Origin: RHKX01 sp963823275
Lineage (GTDB): Bacteria > Actinomycetota > Thermoleophilia > Solirubrobacterales > 70-9
Assembly (NCBI GenBank): GCA_963823275.1
Contig: CAWGKW010000002.1
Span: forward strand, 434,001 to 498,000
Direction: 5' to 3'
DNA length: 64,000 nucleotides
This document shows positions 8,498 through 16,013 of this stretch, one piece after another. The notes under the pieces are model-generated. The model was not told where the DNA came from. It did no database searches and worked only from the letters and a program-made list of their open reading frames with translations. The position numbers were made by a program, and so were the translations under genes. Each line of letters starts with the position of its first letter. Position 1 is the first letter of the stretch.

Positions 8498-9373
8498 ATG
8501 AGCGGCTTCGAGGATCCGGTCATCATCACCAACAGCATTTCCGGGGCCATCGCCAACCGCGACCAGTGTCCGGCGATCCCCTACACCCCCGAGGAATACG
8601 CGGCCGAGGCCCGACGCGCCGTGGACGAGGGCGCCGCCCAGATCCACATCCACGCTCGCACCTCCGACGGCATTCCGTCCTACGAGGTCGAGGACTTTCG
8701 CGCGATCACCGAGGCGATCAAAGCCGAGGTCGGCGACGTGATCATCAACTACTCAACCGGCGCGATCGGCGTTCCGCTGGAGAAGCGGATCGCCTATCTC
8801 CGCGAGCTCAAGCCCGACGTCGCCGCACTGAACATGTCGTCGATGAACTACGCGAAGTACTCCCGGCGTCGCGGGGAGTTCGTCTTCAAGGCGGTCTTCG
8901 AGAACAGCTTCGACACGATCATCGAACTGATCGAGGTGATGAGGGAGTTCGGGATCCAGCCCGAGCATGAGTGCTTCGATGCCGGCCACGTCGCCAACCT
9001 CGACCCGCTGCTCCACATGGGTCTGCTCTCCCAGCCGCTGCAGATCTCACTCGTGATGGGCGTGACGGGCGGCATCCGGCCGACGCCGCGGAACGTCACC
9101 ATGATGTCGGACCAGATTCCCGAGGGCCCCGAGGGCCCGAACAACTGGCAGGTGATCGGCGTCTCCCGCGATCAGTGGAAGCTGCTCGCGAGCTCGCTCG
9201 TGCTCGGCGGCAACGTCCGGGCCGGTCTCGAGGACAACCTCTACCTGCCGGATGGCGAGATGGCCCGATCCAACGGCGACCTGATCGCCAAGGCGCGCAC
9301 CATGGCCGAGGACATCGGCCGCCGCGCCGCGACCGTCGCCGAGGCTCGCGAGATGCTGGGGCTCGCGACCTGA
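8498..9373 (+). CDS. BKACE (DUF849) beta-keto acid cleavage enzyme
   Basis: 291 aa. This zinc-dependent TIM-barrel family condenses a beta-keto acid with acetyl-CoA and cleaves it into an acyl-CoA and acetoacetate; Kce of lysine fermentation is the founding member. The N-terminal PVIITNSISGA and the metal-binding QIHIHAR (two histidines) are clear, as are NYSTGAIG and the Glu/His positions in EHECFDAGHV. The ATG sits immediately after the stop of the enoyl-CoA hydratase, preceded by GGGGAGG. The substrate is unknown; family members act on carnitine- and branched-chain-derived beta-keto acids. MaoC and hydratase neighbours place it in a CoA-ester catabolic route. Confidence 0.9.
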   Translation: MSGFEDPVIITNSISGAIANRDQCPAIPYTPEEYAAEARRAVDEGAAQIHIHARTSDGIPSYEVEDFRAITEAIKAEVGDVIINYSTGAIGVPLEKRIAYLRELKPDVAALNMSSMNYAKYSRRRGEFVFKAVFENSFDTIIELIEVMREFGIQPEHECFDAGHVANLDPLLHMGLLSQPLQISLVMGVTGGIRPTPRNVTMMSDQIPEGPEGPNNWQVIGVSRDQWKLLASSLVLGGNVRAGLEDNLYLPDGEMARSNGDLIAKARTMAEDIGRRAATVAEAREMLGLAT

Positions 9374-9385
9374 TCGGCGCGGGCC

Positions 9386-10150
9386 ATGGCTGATGCAGTC
9401 CAGAGCGAGCCGTCGCTGAAGATCAGCGAGTTGGCCGAGGCAGCGGGCGTACCGGTCGCAACGGTTCGCCACTACCTCCGTGAGGGCCTGCTCCCCGAGG
9501 GTCGGAAGACGAGCAGGAACATGGCCTACTACCCGGTGGAGATGGTCGATCGCATCCGCCTGATCAAGCTCCTTCAGGAGGAGCGATTCATGCCGCTGAG
9601 GGTGATCGGTGAGCTCCTCGAGCGGGAGGGGGGAGACCCCGAGCGCCTCCGGTCGCTGCTCGAGGAATCCGATCGGGGGATCAACCAGGCGCTTGAGCGC
9701 GAGCGGGAGCGCACCTCCGCCGCCGAAGTCAGCGAGCGGTTCTCGGTGCCCGTCGAGGTCCTCGACCGGATGGCTGAGGTCGGGATACTCAGCCCCGTCG
9801 ACGACGGCTACTCGCCATCCGACGTCCGCATTGTCGAGGCGATCGCCCGCTTCCGCGCCGGCGGCTACGACGAGCGGATCGGCTTCACCGTCTACGACGC
9901 GGCGCGTTTCCTCGAGCCGCTCACGGCGCTCGCGAGGCGCGAGGTCGAGTTGCTCTCCGAGAAGCTGGTGGGCCGCTTCGAGCCCGATCGGGCCGCCGAG
10001 CTGGTCGCGGCGGGGATCGATCCGCTCGCCGACCTGATCGCGGCGATGAACTCGAAGCTGCTCACCGCCGAGCTCGAGGACCGCGGCGCCCGCGGGCACC
10101 GGGGCGGGGGCTCGAACGTGAGCGACGGCAAGCCCGGCGCGCGGGAGTGA
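9386..10150 (+). CDS. MerR-family transcriptional regulator
   Basis: 254 aa. The N-terminal winged helix-turn-helix (about residues 11-80) reads LKISELAEAAGVPVATVRHYLREGLLPEG, a typical MerR DNA-binding domain. A helical dimerisation region and an effector domain of about 130 residues follow, without the metal-binding cysteines of metal sensors. It starts 12 bp after BKACE in the same orientation, which suggests local control of the MaoC-hydratase-BKACE operon. An acyl-CoA or small-molecule ligand is an inference from context. Confidence 0.88.
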   Translation: MADAVQSEPSLKISELAEAAGVPVATVRHYLREGLLPEGRKTSRNMAYYPVEMVDRIRLIKLLQEERFMPLRVIGELLEREGGDPERLRSLLEESDRGINQALERERERTSAAEVSERFSVPVEVLDRMAEVGILSPVDDGYSPSDVRIVEAIARFRAGGYDERIGFTVYDAARFLEPLTALARREVELLSEKLVGRFEPDRAAELVAAGIDPLADLIAAMNSKLLTAELEDRGARGHRGGGSNVSDGKPGARE

Positions 10151-10545
10151 GTCAACGCGGGCTCGCGCTGACGGCCCTCGCCGCGGGCATCGTCGCGATC
10201 GGCGCCGCGATCGGCGTCGCCGTCACCGACGGGCCGCACCTGACGCTGGATCGGATCGACGCCTGGCTGGCGGCCTACGCGATCGGGCTGGGCGTGTTCC
10301 TCGGAGCGCTGCCGTTCGCGTTCCACCGGAAGGCGACCGAGCGCGTCGCCGATCCAGAGCGCCGCTGGGAGTGGGCGCTGACTGCCTGGGGGGCGGTCGC
10401 GCTGGCCGCGATGGTGCTGTTTCTATTCATCGGCCTTGCCTCCAGCTTCGACGCGGCGAGCGCCGCGGGCGCGCTGGCGATCGTCGGCTGCTTCGAATGC
10501 GGCCTGATCCTGGCCGGGCTGATCGCCCTGGTGCTCGGCACCTGA
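10147..10545 (+). CDS. small four-helix membrane protein, function unknown
   Basis: 132 aa. Hydrophobicity shows four membrane segments (about 5-27, 43-62, 82-100 and 108-130) with short loops and no recognised motif. The GTG start overlaps the MerR stop by 4 nt (GTGA), so it is translationally coupled to the regulator. No family is recognised with confidence. It closes the CoA-thioester operon; the next gene has its own promoter with an operator. Confidence 0.65.
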   Translation: MSQRGLALTALAAGIVAIGAAIGVAVTDGPHLTLDRIDAWLAAYAIGLGVFLGALPFAFHRKATERVADPERRWEWALTAWGAVALAAMVLFLFIGLASSFDAASAAGALAIVGCFECGLILAGLIALVLGT

Positions 10546-10587
10546 GGGACCGCGCGCGGGCATTGCCGGACCCCCATGGTTCGGCTA

Positions 10588-10603
10588 GATTGACTTGTCA
10601 ATC
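10588..10603. promoter_or_regulatory. palindromic operator before the nitrilase-TetR operon
   Basis: GATTGAC and GTCAATC, perfect 7-nt arms with a 2-nt centre, overlap the end of a -10-like TAGATT (10586-10591). Binding there would cover the start-site region. It lies 50 bp upstream of the amidohydrolase ATG, and a TetR regulator is the second gene of the same operon, so autorepression is the simplest model. Confidence 0.6.
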
Positions 10604-10652
10604 AACCACCTCCGACCCCTTGGCGGCACGGCGGCCGAGAGGAGTGCCCCGC

Positions 10653-11486
10653 ATGCGCGTAGCGGCGATTCAGCTCAATTCAGGCGATCAGGTCGATCGC
10701 AACCTCGAGGTTGCCGAGACGCTGGTGCGCGCCGCGGCCGCCGACGGTGCCGAGTTCGTGGTGCTGCCGGAGAAGTGGAGCGCTCTCGCCCCCGGTGAGA
10801 TCCTGCAGGAGATGGCCGAGCCACTCGACGGCCCCATCGTCGCCGCTTGCCGGAGTTGGGCGCGGGAGCTCGGAATCGCGCTCGTCGCCGGCAGTATCTC
10901 CGAGCGGGTGGCCGGCCGCGAGCTGCTTGCGAACACCTCGCTGCTGATCGACGCCGAGGGCGAGATCGTCGCGGCCTATCGCAAGATTCACATGTTCGAC
11001 GTCGAAGTCGGAGGAGTCACCTACCGCGAGTCCGATCACGAGCTCGCGGGTAAGGAAATCGTCAGCGGTGAAATCGGCGGGCTCACGGTGGGGTTGACCG
11101 TTTGCTACGACCTGCGCTTCCCCGAGCTCTACCGGATCCTCGCCCTGGGGGGCGCGAACCTGGTCACGGTTCCGTCCGCCTTCACGGCTGCCACCGGGCG
11201 CGATCACTGGGAGGTCCTGCTCCGCGCCCGGGCGATCGAGAATCAGCTGTTCGTGATCGGCGCAAACCACTCCGGCGAGGCGCCCCCCCAGTTCAGCTCA
11301 TGGGGTCATTCGATGATCGTCGATCCCTGGGGCCGCGTCCTGGATGTGATCTCTGACGGGGATGGACACGCGATCGCGGACCTCGACTTCGGCGAGCTCG
11401 AACGGACCCGCGAGAAGCTGCCGTCCCTCGCCAGCCGGCGCTCGGCGGCCTACAACTGGCCCCAGGAGATCTCCGCTCGTGCCTGA
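10653..11486 (+). CDS. carbon-nitrogen hydrolase (nitrilase superfamily amidase)
   Basis: 277 aa from the ATG at 10653. The catalytic triad of the superfamily is visible as E40 (VLPEKW), K111 (YRKIHMFD) and C151 (LTVCYDLRFPEL). The overall pattern, with DVEVGG and ALGGANLVTVPSAFT, matches omega-amidase/Nit2-type and deaminated-glutathione amidase branches more than true nitrilases. It should hydrolyse a C-N amide bond in the cytosol. The ORF stays open far upstream, but this ATG has the conserved family N terminus (MRVAAIQL) and GAGAGGAG about 7 nt upstream. It overlaps the TetR gene by 8 bp. Confidence 0.9.
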   Translation: MRVAAIQLNSGDQVDRNLEVAETLVRAAAADGAEFVVLPEKWSALAPGEILQEMAEPLDGPIVAACRSWARELGIALVAGSISERVAGRELLANTSLLIDAEGEIVAAYRKIHMFDVEVGGVTYRESDHELAGKEIVSGEIGGLTVGLTVCYDLRFPELYRILALGGANLVTVPSAFTAATGRDHWEVLLRARAIENQLFVIGANHSGEAPPQFSSWGHSMIVDPWGRVLDVISDGDGHAIADLDFGELERTREKLPSLASRRSAAYNWPQEISARA

Positions 11487-12099
11487 CTCCGCGAAGGCCC
11501 CACCGATCGACAAGCGGAGGGCGATCCTCGACGCCGCGATCCGCGTCTTCGCGCGCCAGGGGTACCACTCGACCCGGGTTGCCGACATCGCCGACGAGGC
11601 CGGTGTGGCGTACGGGCTCGTCTACCACTACTTCCGCTCGAAGGAAGCGGTGATGACCGAGCTCTTCACGGAGCGCTGGTCGCTGCTTCTGACCGCCTCC
11701 GACGCCCTCTACGAGCAGGACATCCCCGCTCGCGAGAAGCTCGCCGGGATCGCCCGGTTCATCATCGACTCCTATCGCCACGACCCGGAGCTGATGAAGG
11801 TGATCATCATCGAGGTGACCAGAGCGGCGAACTCGTTCGGCGCCACCCACCTGCCCGAGATCCGGCGCGCCTACGACGTCGTCTCGAGAATCGTCGCCGA
11901 CGGACAGCGCGAGGGCCTTTATCGCGACGAGATCGATCCGGACTTCGTCGGCATGTGGTTCTACGGGGCGATCGAACAGCTTCTCTCCGGCTGGGTCTTC
12001 GGTCTGATCCCGGCAACCGACGAGGAGTTCGAGCGTGCGTCGGTGATGGTCGTCGAGACACTCTGTTGCGGCCTGGAGCGGCGCGACGACGACGGCTGA
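11479..12099 (+). CDS. TetR/AcrR-family transcriptional repressor
   Basis: 206 aa from GTG at 11479. The N-terminal TetR helix-turn-helix (about 10-56) is clear: RRAILDAAIRVFARQGYHSTRVADIADEAGVAYGLVYHYFRSKEAV. The C-terminal ligand domain resembles FadR/TetR_C regulators of fatty-acid metabolism (DPELMKVIIIEVTRA). The start overlaps the 3-prime end of the amidohydrolase and has AGGAG about 11 nt upstream. A palindrome in the promoter of this two-gene operon is its likely autoregulatory site. Whether it also controls the acyl-CoA dehydrogenase/P450 promoter is doubtful, because that half-site is different. Confidence 0.9.
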   Translation: MPDSAKAPPIDKRRAILDAAIRVFARQGYHSTRVADIADEAGVAYGLVYHYFRSKEAVMTELFTERWSLLLTASDALYEQDIPAREKLAGIARFIIDSYRHDPELMKVIIIEVTRAANSFGATHLPEIRRAYDVVSRIVADGQREGLYRDEIDPDFVGMWFYGAIEQLLSGWVFGLIPATDEEFERASVMVVETLCCGLERRDDDG

Positions 12100-12162
12100 T
12101 GAGGGTCGGTAAGGTCGCCGCCCAACCAATTTGACCCGATCCCCGAGGGCAGAAGGACTCAG

Positions 12163-12297
12163 ATGGACAACGAGATCACCAAGCGACTGGTCTGGTCAGG
12201 CCTCCTGGCAGCCTTCGGCGCGATTGCGAGCATCGTGGCAGCGCGCTTGGCCGGACTCGCATATCGGCGGATCTTCCACGAGGATCCACCGGACTGA
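12163..12297 (+). CDS. 44-residue membrane peptide, DUF4235-like
   Basis: 44 aa from ATG at 12163 (GAAGGA 7 nt upstream) to TGA at 12297. One transmembrane helix (about residues 9-32) is followed by an AYRRIFHEDPPD tail. That tail resembles the aromatic-basic then GEDPP ending of the first part of DUF4235 proteins, which often stand next to phage-holin-like DUF1469 and DUF3618 genes in actinobacteria, exactly the two genes that follow here. The spacing of 5 bp to the next ATG supports an operon. Identity to DUF4235 is tentative because the peptide is much shorter than that family. Confidence 0.6.
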   Translation: MDNEITKRLVWSGLLAAFGAIASIVAARLAGLAYRRIFHEDPPD

Positions 12298-12302
12298 TCT
12301 CG

Positions 12303-12788
12303 ATGAGCACTCCTGACCCACCGACAGAACCGCAGTCGCCGACCGATCCCCAGCCGGCGGGTACGCCGCCGACCGATCCCGGTCCGGCGGATTCCAGCGA
12401 GAACCGCAGCGTCGGGGAGATGATCTTCGACGTCTCCGAGCGCGTCACGATCCTCGTTCGAGAGGAGATCGAGCTCGCCAAGGCGGAGCTGACCGAGAAG
12501 CTGACCACGCTCGGCCGGGGAGCCGGGATCGGCATCGCCGCCGGCGTGTTCCTGCTCGCGGCGCTCCTGCTCCTGCTGTTTGCGATCGCCTACCTGATCA
12601 ACGACCTGCTCGGCATCGAAGGCTCGATCTGGGTCGGGTTCGCGATCGAGGCACTGTTCTGGATCATCGTCGCAGCGATCGCCGGGCTGATCGCCAAGAA
12701 GCTGCTCGGCGAGGTGGAGACGCCGACGCCGGACATGGCCATCGAGGAGTTGAAGGAGACTAAAGAGACCTTGGGGAAGACATCATGA
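12303..12788 (+). CDS. phage holin family (DUF1469) membrane protein
   Basis: 161 aa. A Pro/Thr-rich N terminus (about 1-40) precedes the conserved amphipathic segment SVGEMIFDVSERVTILVREEIELAKAELTEK, then two transmembrane hairpin helices (about 80-103 and 113-138) and a charged tail. This is the Phage_holin_3_6/DUF1469 architecture, widespread in actinobacterial chromosomes and not evidence of a phage. Its biochemical function is unsettled. It overlaps the following DUF3618 gene by 4 nt (ATGA), matching the common gene pair. Confidence 0.85.
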   Translation: MSTPDPPTEPQSPTDPQPAGTPPTDPGPADSSENRSVGEMIFDVSERVTILVREEIELAKAELTEKLTTLGRGAGIGIAAGVFLLAALLLLLFAIAYLINDLLGIEGSIWVGFAIEALFWIIVAAIAGLIAKKLLGEVETPTPDMAIEELKETKETLGKTS

Positions 12789-13033
12789 GCGGCACGCCCG
12801 CCGCACCCCGCCCTGGCGCACCCGGTCGCAGCTCGGAGGAGATCCGCCGCGATATCGACCTGCAGCAGGCCGAGCTCGCCACCTCGGTGGTCGCCCTGCG
12901 CAGCAGGGTCACCGAGCTGACCGACTGGCGCGCGCAGATCAGCGAGCACCGCGAGCAGCTGATCAAGGGCGCCGCGATAGCCGGTTTCGTCGTCGGCACG
13001 GTTGTCGCGTTCCGCGCGTTCCGGCGCCGCTAG
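12785..13033 (+). CDS. DUF3618 family protein
   Basis: 82 aa. The segment RSSEEIRRDIDLQQAELATSVVALRSRVTELTDWR is the characteristic DUF3618 amphipathic helix, followed by one transmembrane helix (about 60-76, AAIAGFVVGTVVAF) and a basic end RRR. It overlaps the DUF1469 gene by 4 nt, so the two are translationally coupled. Function is unknown; the pair is often seen with envelope or stress genes in actinobacteria. Confidence 0.85.
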   Translation: MSGTPAAPRPGAPGRSSEEIRRDIDLQQAELATSVVALRSRVTELTDWRAQISEHREQLIKGAAIAGFVVGTVVAFRAFRRR

Positions 13034-13090
13034 ACCCCTCACCGCCCGGACCCGCAGCCGGCGAACGGCGGAGCCCGGCGAGCCGCGCGG

Positions 13091-13966
13091 TTACCTGAGA
13101 AGTGAGGAGGGAAGGCCGCCGACTCCGAGCAGGCCCGGTCCGGTGTGCGCGCCGATGACGGGCCCGATCTCGGAGACGAACAGGGGCTCCGAGCCCATCA
13201 CCTCACGGCAGCGCTCGACCAGTCGCTGAGCGTTTTCGGGGTCGCGGATGTGCTGGACGACCCAGGCGTCCCGCCCCGAGTCATGGAGCTCCTGGGCGTA
13301 CTGCAGGAGCCGTTCGAAGACTCGCTTGCGGGTGCGCACCCGTTCGACCGGGGTGATCTCGTCCTCGAGGGTGAGAATCGGCTTGATCTGGAGCGCCGAA
13401 CCCATCCACGCCCGCGCGGCCCCGATGCGTCCGCCCTTGCGGAGGTACTCGAGCGTGTCGATTGCAAACCACATCTTCAGCTGTTCTCGGGCGTCGGCCA
13501 CCCGCTGAACGACCTGCTCGCTCCCCCGACCCGAATCCACGACCGCCGACGCGGCCAGGATCAGCATTCCCATGCCCCCGCAGCCGGTGCGGCTGTCGAT
13601 CACGTGGATCCGCTCGCCGCCGCGACCCTCGTCGATCAGTCGCTGACGCGATTGCAGCGCCGACTCGTAGGTCCCCGAGATCCCCGCGGCCAGGTGGATC
13701 GAGACGATCTCCTTGCCCTGATCGAGCAGCGGCCCGTAGACCTCGACGAAATCGCCGATCGAGGGCTGGGAGGTCGTCGCGCCCCCTTCGCCGGCGCGAA
13801 GGCGCTCGAAGAAGGCGCCGTAGTCGCCGATCTCGCGCTCGCGACGCTGTTCGCCCCCGAGCGAGACGTAGAGGCTGACCCGCTCGACTCCGCGTTGGTC
13901 GAGCAGCCCCTCCGGAAGGTAGGACGTCGAATCGCAGACGATCGCGGTATTTCCGGGGACGCTCAC
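13091..13966 (-). CDS. DegV family fatty-acid-binding protein
   Basis: 291 aa from GTG at 13966 (the ORF stays open upstream, but homology begins at NTAIVCDSTSYLP). DegV proteins bind a fatty acid and deliver it as FakB-type partners of fatty-acid kinase or in related lipid traffic. The conserved TTSQPSIGDF and ISGTYESA motifs that hold the fatty-acid carboxylate are present, as are the KGGRIG and IKPILTL segments. No fakA-like kinase is seen nearby. It converges with the DUF3618 gene and diverges from the SDR gene with 60 bp between starts. Confidence 0.9.
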   Translation of the reverse strand: MSVPGNTAIVCDSTSYLPEGLLDQRGVERVSLYVSLGGEQRREREIGDYGAFFERLRAGEGGATTSQPSIGDFVEVYGPLLDQGKEIVSIHLAAGISGTYESALQSRQRLIDEGRGGERIHVIDSRTGCGGMGMLILAASAVVDSGRGSEQVVQRVADAREQLKMWFAIDTLEYLRKGGRIGAARAWMGSALQIKPILTLEDEITPVERVRTRKRVFERLLQYAQELHDSGRDAWVVQHIRDPENAQRLVERCREVMGSEPLFVSEIGPVIGAHTGPGLLGVGGLPSSLLR

Positions 13967-14013
13967 CGCGAGACGTTGTATCAGTTGCCCTACGCCGCCG
14001 GATGGCGCCTCAC

Positions 14014-14019
14014 TACCAT
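14014..14019 (+). promoter_or_regulatory. -10 box (TACCAT) for a possibly leaderless SDR transcript
   Basis: TACCAT lies 7 nt before the ATG of the SDR gene, with no ribosome-binding site in between. This spacing would put the transcription start at or next to the start codon. No good -35 match is seen, so the call rests on position and on the same arrangement at other genes in this window. Confidence 0.4.
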
Positions 14020-14026
14020 CCTGCCG

Positions 14027-15100
14027 ATGGGAAAGACCCTCGTAACCGGCGCGACCGGCCTCCTCGGCCTGCATCTGGTCCGCGCGCTGGCAGCCCGCGG
14101 CGATGACCTCCGGCTGCTGATCCGCCGCGAGACCGATGTCTCGGCCCTGGAGGCGATCGACGGTCTCGAGTTCGAGCGCGTCACCGGGGACATCACCGAC
14201 CGCCGTGCGGTCCGCCGGGCCGTCAAGGGCGCGGGAAGGGTCTTCCACGCTGCCGGCAAGACGTCGCTGGCGTCCGCGGATGCCGGCCGCACATTCGAGG
14301 TCAACGTGGGGGGGACCGCGTTGATGGCCGAAGAGGCCCTGGCAGCCGGAGTCGAGCGCTTCGTCCACACGTCCTCGGTGGCCGCCATCGGCCCGGCGCC
14401 CGAAGGTGGGCGGGCCGACGAGACCCAGCGGTTCACCGCCGGCCGACTCGGGATCGCCTACGTCAACTCCAAACACGAGGCCGAGGGAGAGGTTCTGCGC
14501 GCGGCCGCCCAGGGCCTCGATGCTGTGGTGGTCAACCCGACCTTCGCGCTCGGGCCCTCGGTGGGTAACACGAGCTCCATGTCGATCGAGCTGATCAGGA
14601 GGTTTCTGCAGCGGCGCATTCCCGCCTACGTTGACGGCGGCCTCAACGTGGTCGACGTCCGCGACGTCGCAGACGGGCACCTGCTCGCCGATGAGTCGGG
14701 GGGCAGGGGGGAGCGGTACATCCTCGGCGGCCGCAATTTCACGATGCAGCGTCTCTTCGCCGACCTCTCCCGGATCAGTGGCGTCCCCGGGCCGGCGCTT
14801 CGGCTGCCGCCGCAGATGGCGATCGGCGGGGCCCGACTCTCCGAGCAGCTCGGCCTCGGCCTCGGCCTCTCCGTCGATGAGACACGGTCGGCATCACTCT
14901 GGTGGACCTACTCGTCGGCAAAGGCCAAGCGCGAACTCGGGTTCGTCGCACGACCGCACGAGGAGACCCTCGAAGCGGTGCTCGAGACCACTGCGGCCCA
15001 GCTCGGCGATCGGGTCGGCGCCGATCCCGGCCCGGCCGGGGCGGTCCTCGACCTCGCCGGTCGGTTCACCCGTCTGGCGGGCAGGATGCTGCCGAGATGA
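14027..15100 (+). CDS. NAD(P)-dependent SDR/epimerase, HpnA-like
   Basis: 357 aa from ATG at 14027. Extended SDR with the Rossmann motif LVTGATGLLGLHLVRAL, then VFHAAGKTSL, VNVGGTALMAEEAL, HTSSVAAIG and the catalytic YVNSK (Tyr/Lys pair). The order and spacing, including VVVNPTFALGP, AYVDGGLNVVDVRDVADGHLLA and GERYILGG, follow the hopanoid-associated sugar epimerase HpnA and dihydroflavonol-reductase-like group. It presumably reduces or epimerises a sugar or polyketide-like substrate with NAD(P)H. No other hpn biosynthesis genes adjoin, though an HpnN-like RND exporter lies at 38.5 kb. The stop overlaps the next ATG by 4 nt. Confidence 0.85.
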   Translation: MGKTLVTGATGLLGLHLVRALAARGDDLRLLIRRETDVSALEAIDGLEFERVTGDITDRRAVRRAVKGAGRVFHAAGKTSLASADAGRTFEVNVGGTALMAEEALAAGVERFVHTSSVAAIGPAPEGGRADETQRFTAGRLGIAYVNSKHEAEGEVLRAAAQGLDAVVVNPTFALGPSVGNTSSMSIELIRRFLQRRIPAYVDGGLNVVDVRDVADGHLLADESGGRGERYILGGRNFTMQRLFADLSRISGVPGPALRLPPQMAIGGARLSEQLGLGLGLSVDETRSASLWWTYSSAKAKRELGFVARPHEETLEAVLETTAAQLGDRVGADPGPAGAVLDLAGRFTRLAGRMLPR

Positions 15101-15383
15101 GTACCGCGACGGACTCCGAACGCGCTTCGATCGTCCTCTACCGCTGCCCCACTCGCAACCGACTACCTATGTCCGTGCGGCGCCGTCGCCCGCCGGCTCA
15201 GCGGGCTGCGGACTCGAGTACCGCACCGAGCGGGTCCCGTACCGGCGCAAGAATCGCCCCGAGGTGGTCGAGTTGACCGGCGGATCGCGTGTGCCGTTGC
15301 TGATCGACGGCGAGGAGGTGGTCAACGACTCCAAACGTATCCGCGAGTACCTCGATTGGCGGTACTCCCAGGTCGAAGGTTGA
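15097..15383 (+). pseudogene. glutaredoxin/GST N-terminal-domain protein broken by two +1 frameshifts
   Basis: A thioredoxin-fold protein of about 95 aa can be rebuilt only by changing frame twice. The ATG at 15097 overlaps the SDR stop (ATGA) and gives ERASIVLYRCPT. Near 15155 the sense continues one frame on (TDYLCPCGAVARRL), and near 15202 one frame further on (GCGLEYRTERVPYRRKN, then the GST-like PEVVELTGGSRVPLLIDGEEVV and SKRIREYLDW). Each break equals one extra base. Either the sequence carries two indel errors 45 nt apart or the gene is inactivated. If intact it would bind a thiol cofactor; the CPC motif is in the middle piece. The stop TGA overlaps the -35 box of erpA. Confidence 0.75.
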
Positions 15384-15407
15384 CGCCCGCCAGCCCTGCT
15401 ATACAAT
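15380..15407 (+). promoter_or_regulatory. sigma-70-type promoter of erpA, probably leaderless
   Basis: TTGACG (15380-15385) and TACAAT (15402-15407) are separated by 16 nt. The ATG of erpA starts 8 nt after the -10 box, so the expected transcription start falls at or one base from the start codon, and no ribosome-binding site is present. This is the best-matching promoter in the window. Confidence 0.75.
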
Positions 15408-15415
15408 CTGAAGCC

Positions 15416-15790
15416 ATGGAAACGCCAGAGACAGCGATCAAGATCACGGACGTGGCCGCCGGCAAGCTCAAGGAGTTGCTCGCGAGCCAGGAGGAGGCCG
15501 ATCAGGTCCTGCGCGTGGCCGTTCGCGGCGGCGGCTGCTCCGGCTTCCAGTACGCACTTGCGCTCGACAAGCGCAAGGACGACGACATGGTCTTCGAGCA
15601 CAACGGCGTCTCCGTCGTCGTGGACAAGGTTTCGATGCAGTTCGTCTTCGGCTCGGAGGTCGACTTCGTCGAGGGCCTTCAGGGCGCCGGCTTCGCGGTC
15701 AACAACCCGAACGTCGTCGCCGCCTGCGGTTGCGGCTCCTCTTTCCAGGTCCGCGAGGACGCTGAAGAGCCCGCCGGCGCTACCGCCTAG
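15416..15790 (+). CDS. erpA: A-type iron-sulfur cluster carrier (ErpA/IscA)
   Basis: 124 aa from ATG at 15416. The HesB-like fold has the three cluster-binding cysteines: one in RGGGCSGFQY (about residue 41) and two in AACGCGSSF (about 105 and 107). It receives Fe-S clusters from a scaffold and hands them to apo-enzymes in the cytosol. It is convergent with a CGFS monothiol glutaredoxin, itself in line with bolA, fprA and hemQ, so this locus concentrates Fe-S and heme handling. The start just downstream of a strong -10 implies a leaderless mRNA. Confidence 0.95.
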   Translation: METPETAIKITDVAAGKLKELLASQEEADQVLRVAVRGGGCSGFQYALALDKRKDDDMVFEHNGVSVVVDKVSMQFVFGSEVDFVEGLQGAGFAVNNPNVVAACGCGSSFQVREDAEEPAGATA

Positions 15791-15841
15791 CGCCGGCGAA
15801 GAGTTTCAATAGGCCCCTCGCCGCCAACTCGGTGGCGGCCT

Positions 15842-15976
15842 GGCGCGGCCTGCCGAGGGATTTCTTTGGGGTGAAGTCGATGTTTGCCACCTATGGCGTG
15901 GGTTTCTTCGACTTCACCTTCGGGACCCTCCAACCGGGAGGGCTCCGGGCCCGTCCTCGTAAACGCTGATCCGCGG
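15842..15976 (+). repeat. conserved-end structured element, copy 1 (candidate ncRNA/repeat)
   Basis: This copy begins 51 nt past the erpA stop. Its first 18 nt (15842-15859) match 38194-38211 with one change, and its last 24 nt (15953-15976) match 38382-38405 with one change. The ends can pair: CGCGG (15844-15848) with CCGCG (15971-15975), and CGAGG (15854-15858) with CCTCG (15955-15959), leaving a conserved internal loop (CCTGC on one side, TRAACGCTGAT on the other). The variable interior folds separately, with a perfect 11-bp repeat at 15870-15880/15908-15918 and CCCTCC/GGAGGG further on. No protein is supported here. Function is unknown. Confidence 0.6.
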
Positions 15977-16013
15977 TCGACGACTTTCGCCGGGAAGGGT
16001 GACCTCGGCGCCC

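Noticed and set aside
12303..12788. Prophage remnant suggested by the holin-family gene
   Set aside because: DUF1469 holin-like proteins are chromosomal in actinobacteria and no other phage gene is near.
15870..15918. Simple bidirectional terminator as the full explanation of the erpA-grx gap
   Set aside because: The 11-bp hairpin has no U run on either strand, and the flanking boxes recur at 38 kb, so a terminator alone does not account for the region.
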